Made by a program: the position numbers and the translations under genes. From positions 1 through 44,008 of IMG/VR virus record IMGVR_UViG_3300042691_030650: a stretch of 44,008 nucleotides of DNA. One strand, given 5' to 3'. The notes under the pieces are model-generated. The model was not told the origin of the DNA, did no database searches, and saw only the letters and a program-made list of their open reading frames with translations. This stretch comes from a virus. Positions 19,836-29,173 of this stretch are shown here, piece after piece. Positions within the stretch are counted from its first letter, which is position 1. The number at the start of each line of letters is the position of its first letter.

Positions 19836-22800
19836 GAGGAGCCTCCAGCGAGAGCCGCGGCCACGCGGCGGGAGAGGTCGGTGGGCACGGTGCCCACGGT
19901 GAGCCGCACCGCGTCTGGGTTGAGCAGCGAGCGCTCGAGCGCGGTGACGCGGCGCGTGAGCCCGTAGGCCGGCACCGACACGGTCTGGCCGAGCACCACG
20001 GGTGCCGTGCTGTCGGGCGCGTCGGACCAGCGGCGCAGCGTGGCGAGGTCGACCTCGACGGCGGCGACCGGGTTGCGACGCGCGCGGAGCACATCGATGC
20101 CGCGCTGCGCCAGCTGGTTGCCCCAGCTCGAGCCGATCCACGGCACGTCGTCGCGCGTGGTCACGCTGAGCATCGCGTCGAGCACCACGTGCCACAGGGC
20201 GCCGTTCGTGCTGCCCCCGATGAGGCGCACGCCGAGCGTCCGGGTGGCGGTGAGCGTGTGCTGCACGATGAGCCGCACGATCGTCGGTGACTGCGCCGCC
20301 TGTACGGTAGTGTCGGCGGCGCGGCCCCAGGCGAGGAGGGCGCCGAGACTGTCGACGATCGCCAGGACTGGTTGGTTGCCGGTGTCGTACGTCCCCGCCG
20401 ACAGCGCGACGGTGGCGAAGGCCGTGACCTGCACCGTATGGCCCGACGGCACGACGATGGTGGCCGTGGACGACTGCAGGCCCGGCGTGCCGCCGCCGAT
20501 CCCGAAGGTGGCGACCGGCCCCAGCAAGCGCACGACGCTCCCTGTTGTTGGATCGGTGGGGCGGCGCAAAGGCGGTCGCGTCACGGTGAAGGTGGCATTA
20601 TCGGCGAGGGCGGCGCCGTTGGCCGCCACGAGCGTGACATTCGCCGCTCCGCCGCTGGCCTGCACGGTGGCTGCAGCCGTCATGGTCTCGCCGGTGAACT
20701 CGAAGCGACTGCCTCCGGTGCCACTGAACAGCCGGTACACGGCGGTCGGGAGCGTCGTGTTGCCGTCCCAGTCGCTGCGGTAGTCGTCCCAGCCCGCGAC
20801 CTCAATTGACGACGCGCTGCCCGTCACCGCCGCGTGCGCGAACAGCAGCGTCTGTGTCCCCGTCTCGGCGCCGCTGATGCCGCCGATCCAGTTGGCCCAT
20901 AGCGGTTGCCCGCGCGCGATCGTGCGGCCGGTCGGCACACTGACCGAAACCGTCGCGCGCCCCGCGTTGCTCCACGAGGCGCCGGCCGTCACCGCGTAGC
21001 TGTCGACGATGGTCCATGCCGCGTTGGCCGTCTGCGGCAGGCTCGGCAAATTGTCCTCCACCGACGTGGCGGTGGGGTCGGCGATCACGAGCGCCATCGT
21101 CGTGCCGGAAATCGACACGACACGGAGCGGCAGCACCGTCGTAAAGACGCGGTCGCTGCCGTAGGTGATCGTCCATGAGCCGACGACGCCAACGATGGCC
21201 AATCCGTCACGGTCGACGGCCGCAACATCGTCCAATGTCGAGTCGGCCGTGACGATCGTGGCGGTGAAGTCGCGAGGGAACATGTACGTCAGGCCAGTGA
21301 TCCGCACCGTCGCGGTGAAGTCGCGGCGCGCAAAGAGCGTGTCACCGGTTTGCCAGTCACGACGGGCAAGGGCGCTGATGTGCTTGAAGGTCACGCTGCT
21401 CGCGCCGACGGTCTGCGTCCCGCTGAACCGGAACGCGCGGGTCTCGCGCACGAAGGTCGCCGTGAAGGTATCGTTGTCGGCGAACTGCGCCGGAGGGGTC
21501 CCGATGAATCCCGCGGTGTTGACCGTGAACGCGCCGGCGAATCCGCTGTCGTAGCTGATCCCCTCGATATTGCCGGTGAAGTCCGCGCCGCTCGCGTCGT
21601 GTGTCAGCGTCAGCCCCGTCATGGGCCGGTACAGCAGGCCGTCAGACTGAGAGTCCTTCATCGCCAGCAGGCCGCCGTTCGTCAGCCAGGTGCTATACGT
21701 GAGCGTCCCGCTCTTGAGCCACGTGCGCCGCTCGCGTCGCACGATCGTGACCACCGTGTCGTCGGGGTACGTGGCCGCGAGCGTCGGCGTGATGCTGGCC
21801 GTGATGCCGCCGCTGGTGTTCGGGACCGCGTCGGCCGTCAACGTGTACGTCACGCCGGCAATAATGAGCTGGTCGCCGCGGTAGATCGTGCGATTTGCCG
21901 GCGAGAGACCGTCGATGGCGAGCGGAGTCCCGGTGCCCGTGCCGGCGCTGCGCGCCCCGTTGACGAGCCCAGAGAACGTGACATCGAGGTCGGTGCGAGC
22001 GATCGCCGCGAATGCCGACGGCGTCTGCGTGTTGGCCGCGTTCCAGTCGATGACGCCGTTGGCGAAGCGCCCGTTGCGGATCTCGTTGGCCTCGCCACGG
22101 ACGCCGCTCAGTGAGAGCGGCACCACGCGTCGACCGCGCACAGCCACGCCATTGCTGTCGTACACCTCGATGAGCGGCGTGCCGTCCGAGGCGACGAGGG
22201 CGATCCGCATTCCGGTCGCGATGCCGCTGGTGCTCGCCAGCTGCACCGCGCCGTCACTGGCGCGACTGTCGAGGATCGGGCGCGTCGTGCGGTCTGGCAG
22301 CTCCACCCTGGCGCCCACCCACTGCGTGTCGACCTGAATGGGCGACACGCCGGACTCCGGGTCGGTGAGGATCACCCAGCCGCTGCCCGGCAGCCCGCCC
22401 ACATCGTAGCGGACCTCGGCCATCGTCGCGCGGTCGCCGGTCTCCGGGTCCGCATCGCCCAACGGGATCACCACCGTCGCAACCTCGGCCCGGTCGACGC
22501 CGGTGGTGAGCGCCAGCTGATTGACGCCCGGTCGCACGACGATCGGCGCGGCGGTGCTGCCGACCGCGAGGCGGCCATTAAGCGTCCAGACCGTTTCGCT
22601 CGTGCGCACCAGCTCCCGTTCGAGCCCGGCATCGGCGAACAGCGCCTGGATCACTGCGGCGGGCGTCGGCGCGTCAAGGTCCAGCTGCAGGACCGGGTTG
22701 CGCTCCAGCGTGCCGACCACCACCCCGATGCGCGTGGCGCTCGCGTGCGGCGTGATGTAGGTCGAGAGCCACGTGGCCACCGCCATCTCGCCGGCGAGCC

Positions 22801-23146
22801 GTGTGGCGGGCTGCCCTGCGACCACGCGCACGATCGGGCCGCCCGTCGCCAGCTCGGCGAAGACCGGCAACGCCTGCAGCGTCACCACGGGCGACCCGTC
22901 GGCGGCGTCCACGCGCTCGATGCGGTGCTCGGTCACGCCGTCGGGCCACGTCGTGCGCAGCACGAGCCCGATGTCGCCGCCGAGGTCGAGCCACCGCTGG
23001 CGCACCACCGTGGCCGTCAGTCGTTCCTCGCCGGACAGGTCCGCCGAGAGCGTGCCGTCGATGAGCCTCAGGTCGCCGAGCTTGGTGCCACCCGCGGCGG
23101 CGTAGTCCGTCCACAGCGCCACCGTCGCGCCGACGGTACGAATCAT
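19832..23146 (-). CDS. Tail hub / tip attachment protein, 1104 aa
   Basis: A large protein directly downstream of the tape measure. Residues 1-250 read like a baseplate-hub domain (LRLIDGTLSADLSGEERLTATVVRQRWLDLGGDIGLVLRTTWPDGVTEHRIERVDAADG). The middle and end are long beta-rich repeats (fibronectin-like insertions with T, V, G), typical of receptor-binding or tail-fibre extensions. ATGA overlap with the tape measure. Probably closes the tail and carries the fibre; a peptidoglycan hydrolase motif was not seen. Confidence 0.75.
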   Translation of the reverse strand: MIRTVGATVALWTDYAAAGGTKLGDLRLIDGTLSADLSGEERLTATVVRQRWLDLGGDIGLVLRTTWPDGVTEHRIERVDAADGSPVVTLQALPVFAELATGGPIVRVVAGQPATRLAGEMAVATWLSTYITPHASATRIGVVVGTLERNPVLQLDLDAPTPAAVIQALFADAGLERELVRTSETVWTLNGRLAVGSTAAPIVVRPGVNQLALTTGVDRAEVATVVIPLGDADPETGDRATMAEVRYDVGGLPGSGWVILTDPESGVSPIQVDTQWVGARVELPDRTTRPILDSRASDGAVQLASTSGIATGMRIALVASDGTPLIEVYDSNGVAVRGRRVVPLSLSGVRGEANEIRNGRFANGVIDWNAANTQTPSAFAAIARTDLDVTFSGLVNGARSAGTGTGTPLAIDGLSPANRTIYRGDQLIIAGVTYTLTADAVPNTSGGITASITPTLAATYPDDTVVTIVRRERRTWLKSGTLTYSTWLTNGGLLAMKDSQSDGLLYRPMTGLTLTHDASGADFTGNIEGISYDSGFAGAFTVNTAGFIGTPPAQFADNDTFTATFVRETRAFRFSGTQTVGASSVTFKHISALARRDWQTGDTLFARRDFTATVRITGLTYMFPRDFTATIVTADSTLDDVAAVDRDGLAIVGVVGSWTITYGSDRVFTTVLPLRVVSISGTTMALVIADPTATSVEDNLPSLPQTANAAWTIVDSYAVTAGASWSNAGRATVSVSVPTGRTIARGQPLWANWIGGISGAETGTQTLLFAHAAVTGSASSIEVAGWDDYRSDWDGNTTLPTAVYRLFSGTGGSRFEFTGETMTAAATVQASGGAANVTLVAANGAALADNATFTVTRPPLRRPTDPTTGSVVRLLGPVATFGIGGGTPGLQSSTATIVVPSGHTVQVTAFATVALSAGTYDTGNQPVLAIVDSLGALLAWGRAADTTVQAAQSPTIVRLIVQHTLTATRTLGVRLIGGSTNGALWHVVLDAMLSVTTRDDVPWIGSSWGNQLAQRGIDVLRARRNPVAAVEVDLATLRRWSDAPDSTAPVVLGQTVSVPAYGLTRRVTALERSLLNPDAVRLTVGTVPTDLSRRVAAALAGGSS

Positions 23147-26100
23147 AACACCACCCCATGCACCAGCAGTGCCGTTTGGCTCGCCTTGAGCCCAAGCGCC
23201 TGGTCGGTCTGCAGGGCGCTGGCGCCCGCAAGCGAAGGCACCTCGGCCGCGCCGCCTTCGAGCACCGCGAGGATGCGCCGCTGCACGGCCAGCTGCGAGG
23301 CGGCGTAGTCTACGAGCTGCAAGGCCGACGACTCGCTGATGCTGCGGGCGCTGCGCACGGCGGTGGTGTCCTCGCCGAGGATCGTGACCTGTTCGGGCGA
23401 GGCGCTGCCGAACGAGATGGTCTCCGGCCTCACCGCGGCAGCCGACTGCTCAGCGGCCTGCGCGACCGTCGCCGCAATCAGCGCGTTGTACCGACTATCG
23501 AAGATGGAGGCGATCTGCGCGAAGACTTCTGACCCGGCGCCGAGCTCGCGCGCGCTTTTCTCCTGCGCCGCCCGCCACTCGCGCAGCTCGGCGACGTCGG
23601 CGTCGAAGCCACGCCCTTGGCTGCGGAGGTACTGCACGCCGATGGACTGCGTGAAGCTCGCCAACTCTTCGGCTCTCTGCTTCTGCGTGGCCAGGGCGTC
23701 CGCGAGCTCGATGGCGGCCGCGGCCGCGTCTTGCATGGCGTAGAGCTCCCGGAGCCGAGCCCGCGTGGATTCATCGGCCGCTGCCGCCAACTCGATGGCG
23801 CGGTCGATCTCCGTCCGCTTCTGCTCCAACTCCTTGGCGCGGGCCGGGTCCAGCGTCCGCAGGGCCTCGATCATCCGCTGGTCAATACTGGCGTCCTGCT
23901 CGGCGCGGACGCGCTCGGCTTCGGCCAACGCGTCCAACTCGCGCCGCGTGGCTTCCAGCCCCTGCACCCGAAGGATCTCGGCCCGCACCACCTCGTCCGT
24001 GACACCCAGCAGCTCGCGACGATTCGCCGCCTCGATGCGCGCCTGCTCGGCCTCCTTGCCGCGCCCCTGCGCCACCAGCGCCCGGACCCCGAGGTCTTCC
24101 ATCGTCTGCCGCTTCTGTTCGGCGAGGGCCTCCGCAGCGGCCTTGGCAGCCGCGTCGAAGTCGGCCAGCGCCTGCACCATTTCGTCACCGAGCAGGACGC
24201 GCAGTTCCTCGAACATGGCCTGCGTGATGACGCCAGCCTCGACCAGCTTCTGCGCTTCGGCGAGGGCGCTGTTGGTCTGGATCGTCTGCCCCGTGATGAA
24301 CGCGCCGCGGCTGTCGCCGCTCAGCGTCTGGCGGCGCTGGGTGAGGTCGAGGCCGAAGGCGGTGCGGTCGGCTTGCTTTTGGGCTTCGACGCGGGCACGC
24401 ACCTGTTCAGCTGCTGCCGCTTCCGCTTCCTGCACTTTCTTGAGCGCATCAACGTACGGCGAGCGCTCGCCGAACTTCTCCGTCGCGTCGTTTATCTCCT
24501 TTTGTGCGGCCAGCGACTGCGCGAGGCGGTCGGCTTCCGTGTCGGCGCCCGTCGCGCGCAACTCGCGCACCTTGAGGTCGCCCATCGCCAGCCGCATCGA
24601 CTCTTCGAACTGCTGCCGGATGATCGCCAGCCGCTGCGCTTCCAACACGTTCAGTTCGGCCAGCACGCGGTTGCGCTCGGCCTCGTTGGCGCGCCCGCTG
24701 AACGCCGCCTCGGCCTGCTGCCGGAGCTGCACGAACTGCGCGCTCGCCTGCGACAGCGCCTGCGAGAGCCCGTCGCCCGCGAAGCTGGCGTGCATGGTGT
24801 TCAGCGCTTCGCTCAGCGTTTGCTGGGCCGCACGCTGAGCGATGAGCTGCTGCGTGGCGTTCCTCGACGCGCCGAGCAACCCGCCGATGCCGCCGATGAG
24901 CCCACCGACGACCGCGCCAATGAGGTTGCCGACGCCAGGGATCACCGTCCCTGCCGCCGCGCCCGTGGCCGCGCCAGCCGCCGCGCCACCGAGCGCGCCG
25001 ACGGTCCGGCTGCTGGTGGACGATCCCACGGCGAAGCCTGCCCCAAAGCTGCCCACGGCGCCGCCTACGGCCGTCGCGGCTCGCTGCGTCCCGCTCATCT
25101 TCTGGCCGCTGGCGCGCATCTGCTCCGCGCGCTGCTGCGCCCGTGCAAGCTGATCCAACGCCGTCGCCAACAGGCCGATCATCTTCACGGCGTCGTTGCC
25201 CGTGCCGTTCAGCGCCTGCGAGATGTCTCGCAGCGTGCCGGAGACCGACTGCAGCGCACTATCCCATTCCTTCGTCGCCTTCACGTTCGCGTTCGTCCCG
25301 TTCGCCGCATCCTGCGCCGCCACCACGCGGCGGTTGGCCTCGGCCAGTCGTTCCAACTGCTCCGTGGTCAGGCTGATCCCCTGCGCTCGCAGGTCTTCCA
25401 CCTGCGCCGCCGTCATCACCTCCGCCTTATACGCGATCGTATCGGCAATCCCCAGCCGCACGGCCGCCGCGTGCGCTTCGGCCACGTTCGCCGCACGCTC
25501 CTGCGCTTGGATCAGGTTCATGACCTCGGCGAACGTGAGCTTCACGGGCTGCACGAACTGGCGGAGCGCGTTGGCGTTTTCAAGGGCGCGCTCGCGCGCC
25601 AGCCCGCTGCTGAAAGCGGTCTTGTCGAGGGCCTCCTGCAACTCCTTGGCGGCGCGTGCGGCGTCCCGCATGGCGTCGGCGTCCGCCTTGGCCGCCGGCG
25701 CGACACGGGCACGCGACGCGGCGGCAGCGCCCCCACCAAGCCCGCCCATCATGCCGAAGGGCGTCGGGGCCAGTGATCCGCCCATGCCCCCGCCGGTAAG
25801 GTTGCGCATGAACGCCGCGCCTTCGGACGACATGCCGGAGGCTTCCTTCCGCGTCGTAACCAACGCACTCCCCACCCGACGGACAGACTCCTCGTAGTCG
25901 GCGTTGGCCTTGGTCAACATCGTGATGCCTTCGGTCCACGCCTTCGTGTCGAAGTTGGCGAGTCCTTCCGTGGCCTTGGCCGCCCCGGCGATGTAATCCC
26001 CGAGACGGTCGACCGCGTCCCCAGCCTTGATGAACGCGTCCGCCGCCGCGGTGCCCCAGCGCAGCATGGTGGCCAGCGCTTCGCCCATCGCGTCGAACGT

Positions 26101-26910
26101 CGCTTGGTTCTCGCGGATCATGGCCGCCAGTTCGATGATGGCCGCAGCCAGCTCCTGCGTGGCGCCACCGGCCGCATTGCCCCGGCCGATCGCTTCCGCG
26201 AACGCATTGGACAGCTGTGTCAGCGCCCCTTCGACCGTCGGACCGAGCTTAGAAAAGCTGTCGTTGATGCGCCCGGTAGCGTCAAGAAACGCCTCGGCGA
26301 ACTGCTGCGAGGTGACTTCCCCCGCGATCACCAGCCGGCGCAGTTCAGCAACCGTCAGCCCCATCGACGTGGCGACTTCCTGCACGATGACCGGCGTGCC
26401 TTCGAGGATGCTGTTGAACTCTTCCGCGCGCACGACGCCGCCGCCCAGCGCTTGGGAGAACTGAAGCAACGCGCCTGACGCCTGTGTCGCGGACGTGCCG
26501 GACACCACCAGCGTCTTGGCGGTCAGGTCGGTGAGGCGCACGACATCCGACTGCGACATGCCCAGCTCGCTCGCTGTCCGGGCCAGCCGGGTGTAAAGCG
26601 TGATGGTCTCCTCGATCCCCGTCCGCGTCGTGTTGGCCACGGCCACCAGCTGCTTCTGTACGCTCGCCAGTTCCGCGGCGGACGACGTGACGGTCTTGAG
26701 TCGCCCTTCCAGCCGCGTCCACGAATCGGCCAGCTGCACGACTTCGCGGATGCCCATGGCGGCGCCGATCGCGGACATGGCTTGCACGATGGCCCGCTGT
26801 GCACGGAGCGCGGTGGAAGACATGCCGTTCAGGGCAGTATTGGTCTCATCCGCCCCCCGCTTCGCGCCCGACGAGTCGATGACGACTCCCAACCGTGCCA
26901 CCCGCGCCAT
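23143..26910 (-). CDS. Tail tape measure protein
   Basis: 1255 residues. The N-terminus (about 60-260) matches the tape-measure N-terminal domain: RLEGRLKTVTSSAAELASVQKQLVAVANTTRTGIEETITLYTRLARTASELG, LSQ/FSQALGGGVVRAEEFNSILEGTPVIVQEVA and GEVTSQQFAEAFL. A Gly/Ala-rich hydrophobic stretch follows in the middle (GALGGAAAGAATGAAAG ... LIGGIGGLLG), then long coiled coils. Length sets tail length: at about 0.15 nm per residue, roughly 190 nm. It assembles with the two chaperones encoded next to it. Confidence 0.95.
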   Translation of the reverse strand: MARVARLGVVIDSSGAKRGADETNTALNGMSSTALRAQRAIVQAMSAIGAAMGIREVVQLADSWTRLEGRLKTVTSSAAELASVQKQLVAVANTTRTGIEETITLYTRLARTASELGMSQSDVVRLTDLTAKTLVVSGTSATQASGALLQFSQALGGGVVRAEEFNSILEGTPVIVQEVATSMGLTVAELRRLVIAGEVTSQQFAEAFLDATGRINDSFSKLGPTVEGALTQLSNAFAEAIGRGNAAGGATQELAAAIIELAAMIRENQATFDAMGEALATMLRWGTAAADAFIKAGDAVDRLGDYIAGAAKATEGLANFDTKAWTEGITMLTKANADYEESVRRVGSALVTTRKEASGMSSEGAAFMRNLTGGGMGGSLAPTPFGMMGGLGGGAAAASRARVAPAAKADADAMRDAARAAKELQEALDKTAFSSGLARERALENANALRQFVQPVKLTFAEVMNLIQAQERAANVAEAHAAAVRLGIADTIAYKAEVMTAAQVEDLRAQGISLTTEQLERLAEANRRVVAAQDAANGTNANVKATKEWDSALQSVSGTLRDISQALNGTGNDAVKMIGLLATALDQLARAQQRAEQMRASGQKMSGTQRAATAVGGAVGSFGAGFAVGSSTSSRTVGALGGAAAGAATGAAAGTVIPGVGNLIGAVVGGLIGGIGGLLGASRNATQQLIAQRAAQQTLSEALNTMHASFAGDGLSQALSQASAQFVQLRQQAEAAFSGRANEAERNRVLAELNVLEAQRLAIIRQQFEESMRLAMGDLKVRELRATGADTEADRLAQSLAAQKEINDATEKFGERSPYVDALKKVQEAEAAAAEQVRARVEAQKQADRTAFGLDLTQRRQTLSGDSRGAFITGQTIQTNSALAEAQKLVEAGVITQAMFEELRVLLGDEMVQALADFDAAAKAAAEALAEQKRQTMEDLGVRALVAQGRGKEAEQARIEAANRRELLGVTDEVVRAEILRVQGLEATRRELDALAEAERVRAEQDASIDQRMIEALRTLDPARAKELEQKRTEIDRAIELAAAADESTRARLRELYAMQDAAAAAIELADALATQKQRAEELASFTQSIGVQYLRSQGRGFDADVAELREWRAAQEKSARELGAGSEVFAQIASIFDSRYNALIAATVAQAAEQSAAAVRPETISFGSASPEQVTILGEDTTAVRSARSISESSALQLVDYAASQLAVQRRILAVLEGGAAEVPSLAGASALQTDQALGLKASQTALLVHGVVL

Positions 26911-27311
26911 CAGTCCTCCGGAGTCTCGTCAGGGGCGTCCGCGCGCTTCATGCGGGACATGGCGTAGGATAGGAACGCGGCGTCGGCCTCGCGCACGAGC
27001 GCGACATCAAGGGGGGTCAACGTGGTCCCCGTCAGCGTCTGGTAAGCCAGCATCTCGGTATACGGGATCGCGCTCACGCCCCCCATCCCGGCCGAGCGGG
27101 TGCCGCTCAGCTCCCCGAACACCTGCCACGCCCGCGCGGCGATCGGGGGAAGCGGCGGGCCGACGATCTCGTCAAGCACCGCCGCCATCAGCTCCGGCTG
27201 CGCTTCGACCATCCCGATCAACTGGTCTCGGTGGGTCAGTTCCTCACTGACCCGCGCGCTCAGGCGGAAGTGGTGCTCGACGAAGGCGCGGAAGGCGTCG
27301 AGGACGGGCCG
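26910..27311 (-). CDS. Tail assembly chaperone, frameshift extension (GT-like; residues after -1 shift)
   Basis: This frame is open for 133 codons from 27311 to its stop. It has no ATG start with a ribosome site; the first candidate is a TTG at 27221. It is in the -1 frame of the 27260-27766 gene and joins it at TTTTTTC (27311-27317), giving a 285-residue fusion. It reads RPVLDAFRAFVEHHFRLSAR and later WQVFGELSGT and MLAYQTLTG. This is the gpG/gpGT arrangement of siphovirus tail chaperones, which load the tape measure. Stop overlaps the tape measure start (TGATG). Confidence 0.82.
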   Translation of the reverse strand, partial: RPVLDAFRAFVEHHFRLSARVSEELTHRDQLIGMVEAQPELMAAVLDEIVGPPLPPIAARAWQVFGELSGTRSAGMGGVSAIPYTEMLAYQTLTGTTLTPLDVALVREADAAFLSYAMSRMKRADAPDETPED

Positions 27312-27766
27312 AAAAAACGGGCGCGGTCCATGATGAACCCGAGCGCCTGCTCTCGGACGAACGGGTTCTGCGCGTAGAGCTCGCGCACCGCGTCGGCGGT
27401 GAAAGCGAGCGGCTGCCCCTCGTCATCCTCGAAGCCGTGCCAGCCCACCGTGAGCGCCACGAGCTTGTCGAGTTCGTACTGCGCCTGGGCCGCGATGTCC
27501 TCCGGCGTGACGACGACCGACTTCTTCGCCTTGCCGAAGGCGCTCGCGTACAGCCGATTCTGCGCCTCGGCCGCCCGCTGATGATCGTAGCGGCGCGCGG
27601 CGTCGCTGTCCGCGCCGAGCAGCGTGATCGTGGCCGGTGTGCCATCCTCGGCCAGCAGCGGCGGGAACTCGCTGTCGTCGTTCGCTTCGCCGAACGGGTC
27701 GCGCACGATCATCGTCGCGCCTTCGTTGGCCTTCGTCTTGAGCTTGAGGGTGCCGAGCTTCGCCAT
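27260..27766 (-). CDS. Tail assembly chaperone (G-like)
   Basis: 168 residues, between major tail protein and tape measure, the fixed place of this gene. It opens MAKLGTLKLKTKANEGATMI and has a helical middle (DIAAQAQYELDKLVALTVGWHGFEDDEGQPLAFTADAVRELYAQNPFVREQALGFIMDRARFF), characteristic of these chaperones. After R150-F151-F152 the zero frame runs into a low-complexity P/S/T tail and stops, while the -1 frame stays protein-like. Binds the tape measure during tail assembly and is absent from the virion in related phages. Confidence 0.85.
   Translation of the reverse strand: MAKLGTLKLKTKANEGATMIVRDPFGEANDDSEFPPLLAEDGTPATITLLGADSDAARRYDHQRAAEAQNRLYASAFGKAKKSVVVTPEDIAAQAQYELDKLVALTVGWHGFEDDEGQPLAFTADAVRELYAQNPFVREQALGFIMDRARFFGPSSTPSAPSSSTTSA
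27276..27317 (-). promoter_or_regulatory. Programmed -1 ribosomal frameshift signal
   Basis: Slippery heptamer T TTT TTC (minus strand; plus 27311-27317) in zero-frame phase CGT TTT TTC. An 8-base spacer follows, then a stem CTCGACG (27302-27296) pairing with CGTCGAG (27282-27276) around a 13-base loop. Heptamer, spacing and stem are the standard elements of a -1 signal. Confidence 0.8.
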
Positions 27767-27789
27767 TGGGTGAATCCGAAGAAGGGGAA

Positions 27790-27811
27790 GGGGGCGGCCC
27801 GTGCCGCCCCC
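27790..27811 (-). terminator. Terminator-like hairpin after the major tail gene
   Basis: GGGGGCGGC (27790-27798), loop CCGT, GCCGCCCCC (27803-27811): a perfect 9-bp stem, 9 bp past the major tail gene's stop on the minus strand, followed by TTCCCCTTCTTC. The weak T-rich tail suggests partial termination, which would make major tail mRNA more abundant than downstream chaperone and tape-measure mRNA. Confidence 0.6.
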
Positions 27812-27820
27812 GGGTGCGGC

Positions 27821-28756
27821 TTACGGCGTCCGCGTGATCTGAACGGTGGTATTCGGCGAGGACGCGAGCGCCTGCCAGCTGAGGTTCAGGTTGGCAGGAC
27901 TGTTCCGGCTCATCTCGCCAATCCCGCCTTCCGTGAACTTCACGTTGCTGAACAGGTAGGCATCGCGCAGCGTGGACGCGCCGCCAAGCGTGAGCGCCAA
28001 CTGCGTGGCCGTGTCGCTCAGGTACTTGTCGATGATGGCCGTCGCGCCAATCGGCACGTACAGCGAGAGCGTGCCCGTACACACGAACGTGCCCTGATCC
28101 AGACCGGCCAGCGCCGTGGTGCCGACCTGCGGCATGGCGATGCCCTGACGGGTCATGTTGATCGTCATGCCGAGCGTCCCGATGCCCGCGGGGCCAAGGT
28201 TCAGCGCCCCTGCCTCCTGGATCAGCTGCACGCTGCCGACCGGCGACATGATCGGGCTCGTGGGCGCCGCATTGGGTGCCGCGCCGAACGCCGTGGCCGT
28301 GGCGAACGACGTCGGCGGAGTCAGCGCCCGGTACGTGATCGTGCCGGTGATCTTGCTACCCTGCTGCAGCGTGATCGAGATCGACTCGATGATGCAGCCG
28401 CGGGCGGTGAGGAACCGCGAGATGTCGGTGAACTGGTCCTCGATCGTGAACGTGCGGAGCGTCGAGCCGACACGGAGCACGTTGGTGGTCCACGTGGCGC
28501 CGAACAGCCCTTCGAGCAGCCCGTGAATGCCGCCGTAGCTGTACTCGAAGTTGATCGTGCCGGTCCCCTCGACGTTCGTGCGGATCACGTCCGGCACTTC
28601 GAACAGCTGGGCTTCTTCCGACTCGACCGAGGAAGCCGCCACGGACATCCCGCCGCCGGTCGTGCGGAGCAGCGTGGGGGCGGTCACAGGCGTCGTGCCC
28701 TGCGTCACTTCAGCGAGAAAGGCCACGCGGTAGCCGCGGGCTGTGGCTCTGGACAT
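27821..28756 (-). CDS. Major tail (tube) protein
   Basis: 311 residues. Pattern RVAFLAEVTQGTTPVTAPTLLRTTGGG, then FEVPDVIRTNVEGTGTINFEYSYGGIHGLLEGLFGATWTTNVLRVGSTLRTFTIEDQFTD, matches the phage tail-tube family found in siphoviruses with one tube protein. Polymerises into the tail tube around the tape measure. GAGG precedes ATG 28756. Its downstream hairpin (27790-27811) fits high expression. Confidence 0.88.
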   Translation of the reverse strand: MSRATARGYRVAFLAEVTQGTTPVTAPTLLRTTGGGMSVAASSVESEEAQLFEVPDVIRTNVEGTGTINFEYSYGGIHGLLEGLFGATWTTNVLRVGSTLRTFTIEDQFTDISRFLTARGCIIESISITLQQGSKITGTITYRALTPPTSFATATAFGAAPNAAPTSPIMSPVGSVQLIQEAGALNLGPAGIGTLGMTINMTRQGIAMPQVGTTALAGLDQGTFVCTGTLSLYVPIGATAIIDKYLSDTATQLALTLGGASTLRDAYLFSNVKFTEGGIGEMSRNSPANLNLSWQALASSPNTTVQITRTP

Positions 28757-28771
28757 GATGAAGCCTCGGGG

Positions 28772-29173
28772 TTACGTGTGATCGAACGTCAGGGAGACCG
28801 ACACCGGGATGTGCAGCCACGCGTTTTCGGCGAGGGCGGGCCCGGAGCGGGTGGAGAGCACCTCGACGGACTGGCCGCCGACGGTGAGCGTGGCCGACGC
28901 GAACGTGTCCTCGATTGCCGACGCGACGCTCAGCGCCGCGTGGGCATCGGTGCCGGCCGGGACGCGGATACTGACGCGATACGTCGCCTCGCAGCGCCGC
29001 ATAGCGTCCGGTCCGCACTCGGCATAGGTGCTGTCTAAGCTGGTGAAGCCGTCGTCGACGAACGCCGTCGACGGCGCCGCGCCGGCCGTGTTGAGCCACC
29101 GCCGTTCCGCCGGCAGGCCGGGGACGGTGAGCACGAGCGCCCGCAGCGCGGCCAGCAGCTGCTGGTAGATCAC
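28772..29173 (-). CDS. Tail terminator-like protein, 133 aa
   Basis: VIYQQLLAALRALVLTVPGL, then SLDSTYAECGPDAMRRCEATYRVSIRVPAGTDAHAALSVASAIEDTFAS and ending HIPVSVSLTFDHT. Size, place right before the major tail gene and the terminal beta strand fit tail terminator/completion proteins (gpU-like). GTG start overlaps the previous stop (GTGA). Confidence 0.65.
   Translation of the reverse strand: MIYQQLLAALRALVLTVPGLPAERRWLNTAGAAPSTAFVDDGFTSLDSTYAECGPDAMRRCEATYRVSIRVPAGTDAHAALSVASAIEDTFASATLTVGGQSVEVLSTRSGPALAENAWLHIPVSVSLTFDHT

Noticed and set aside
23617-25776. 719-codon plus-strand frame opposite the tape measure gene
   Set aside because: Antisense shadow of the Ala/Gln/Glu/Arg-rich tape measure; no start signal or recognisable domain.
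26910-27221. Separate 103-aa gene starting at TTG 27221
   Set aside because: No ribosome site, and the reading frame stays protein-like upstream to the slippery TTTTTTC, so expression by frameshift explains it better.
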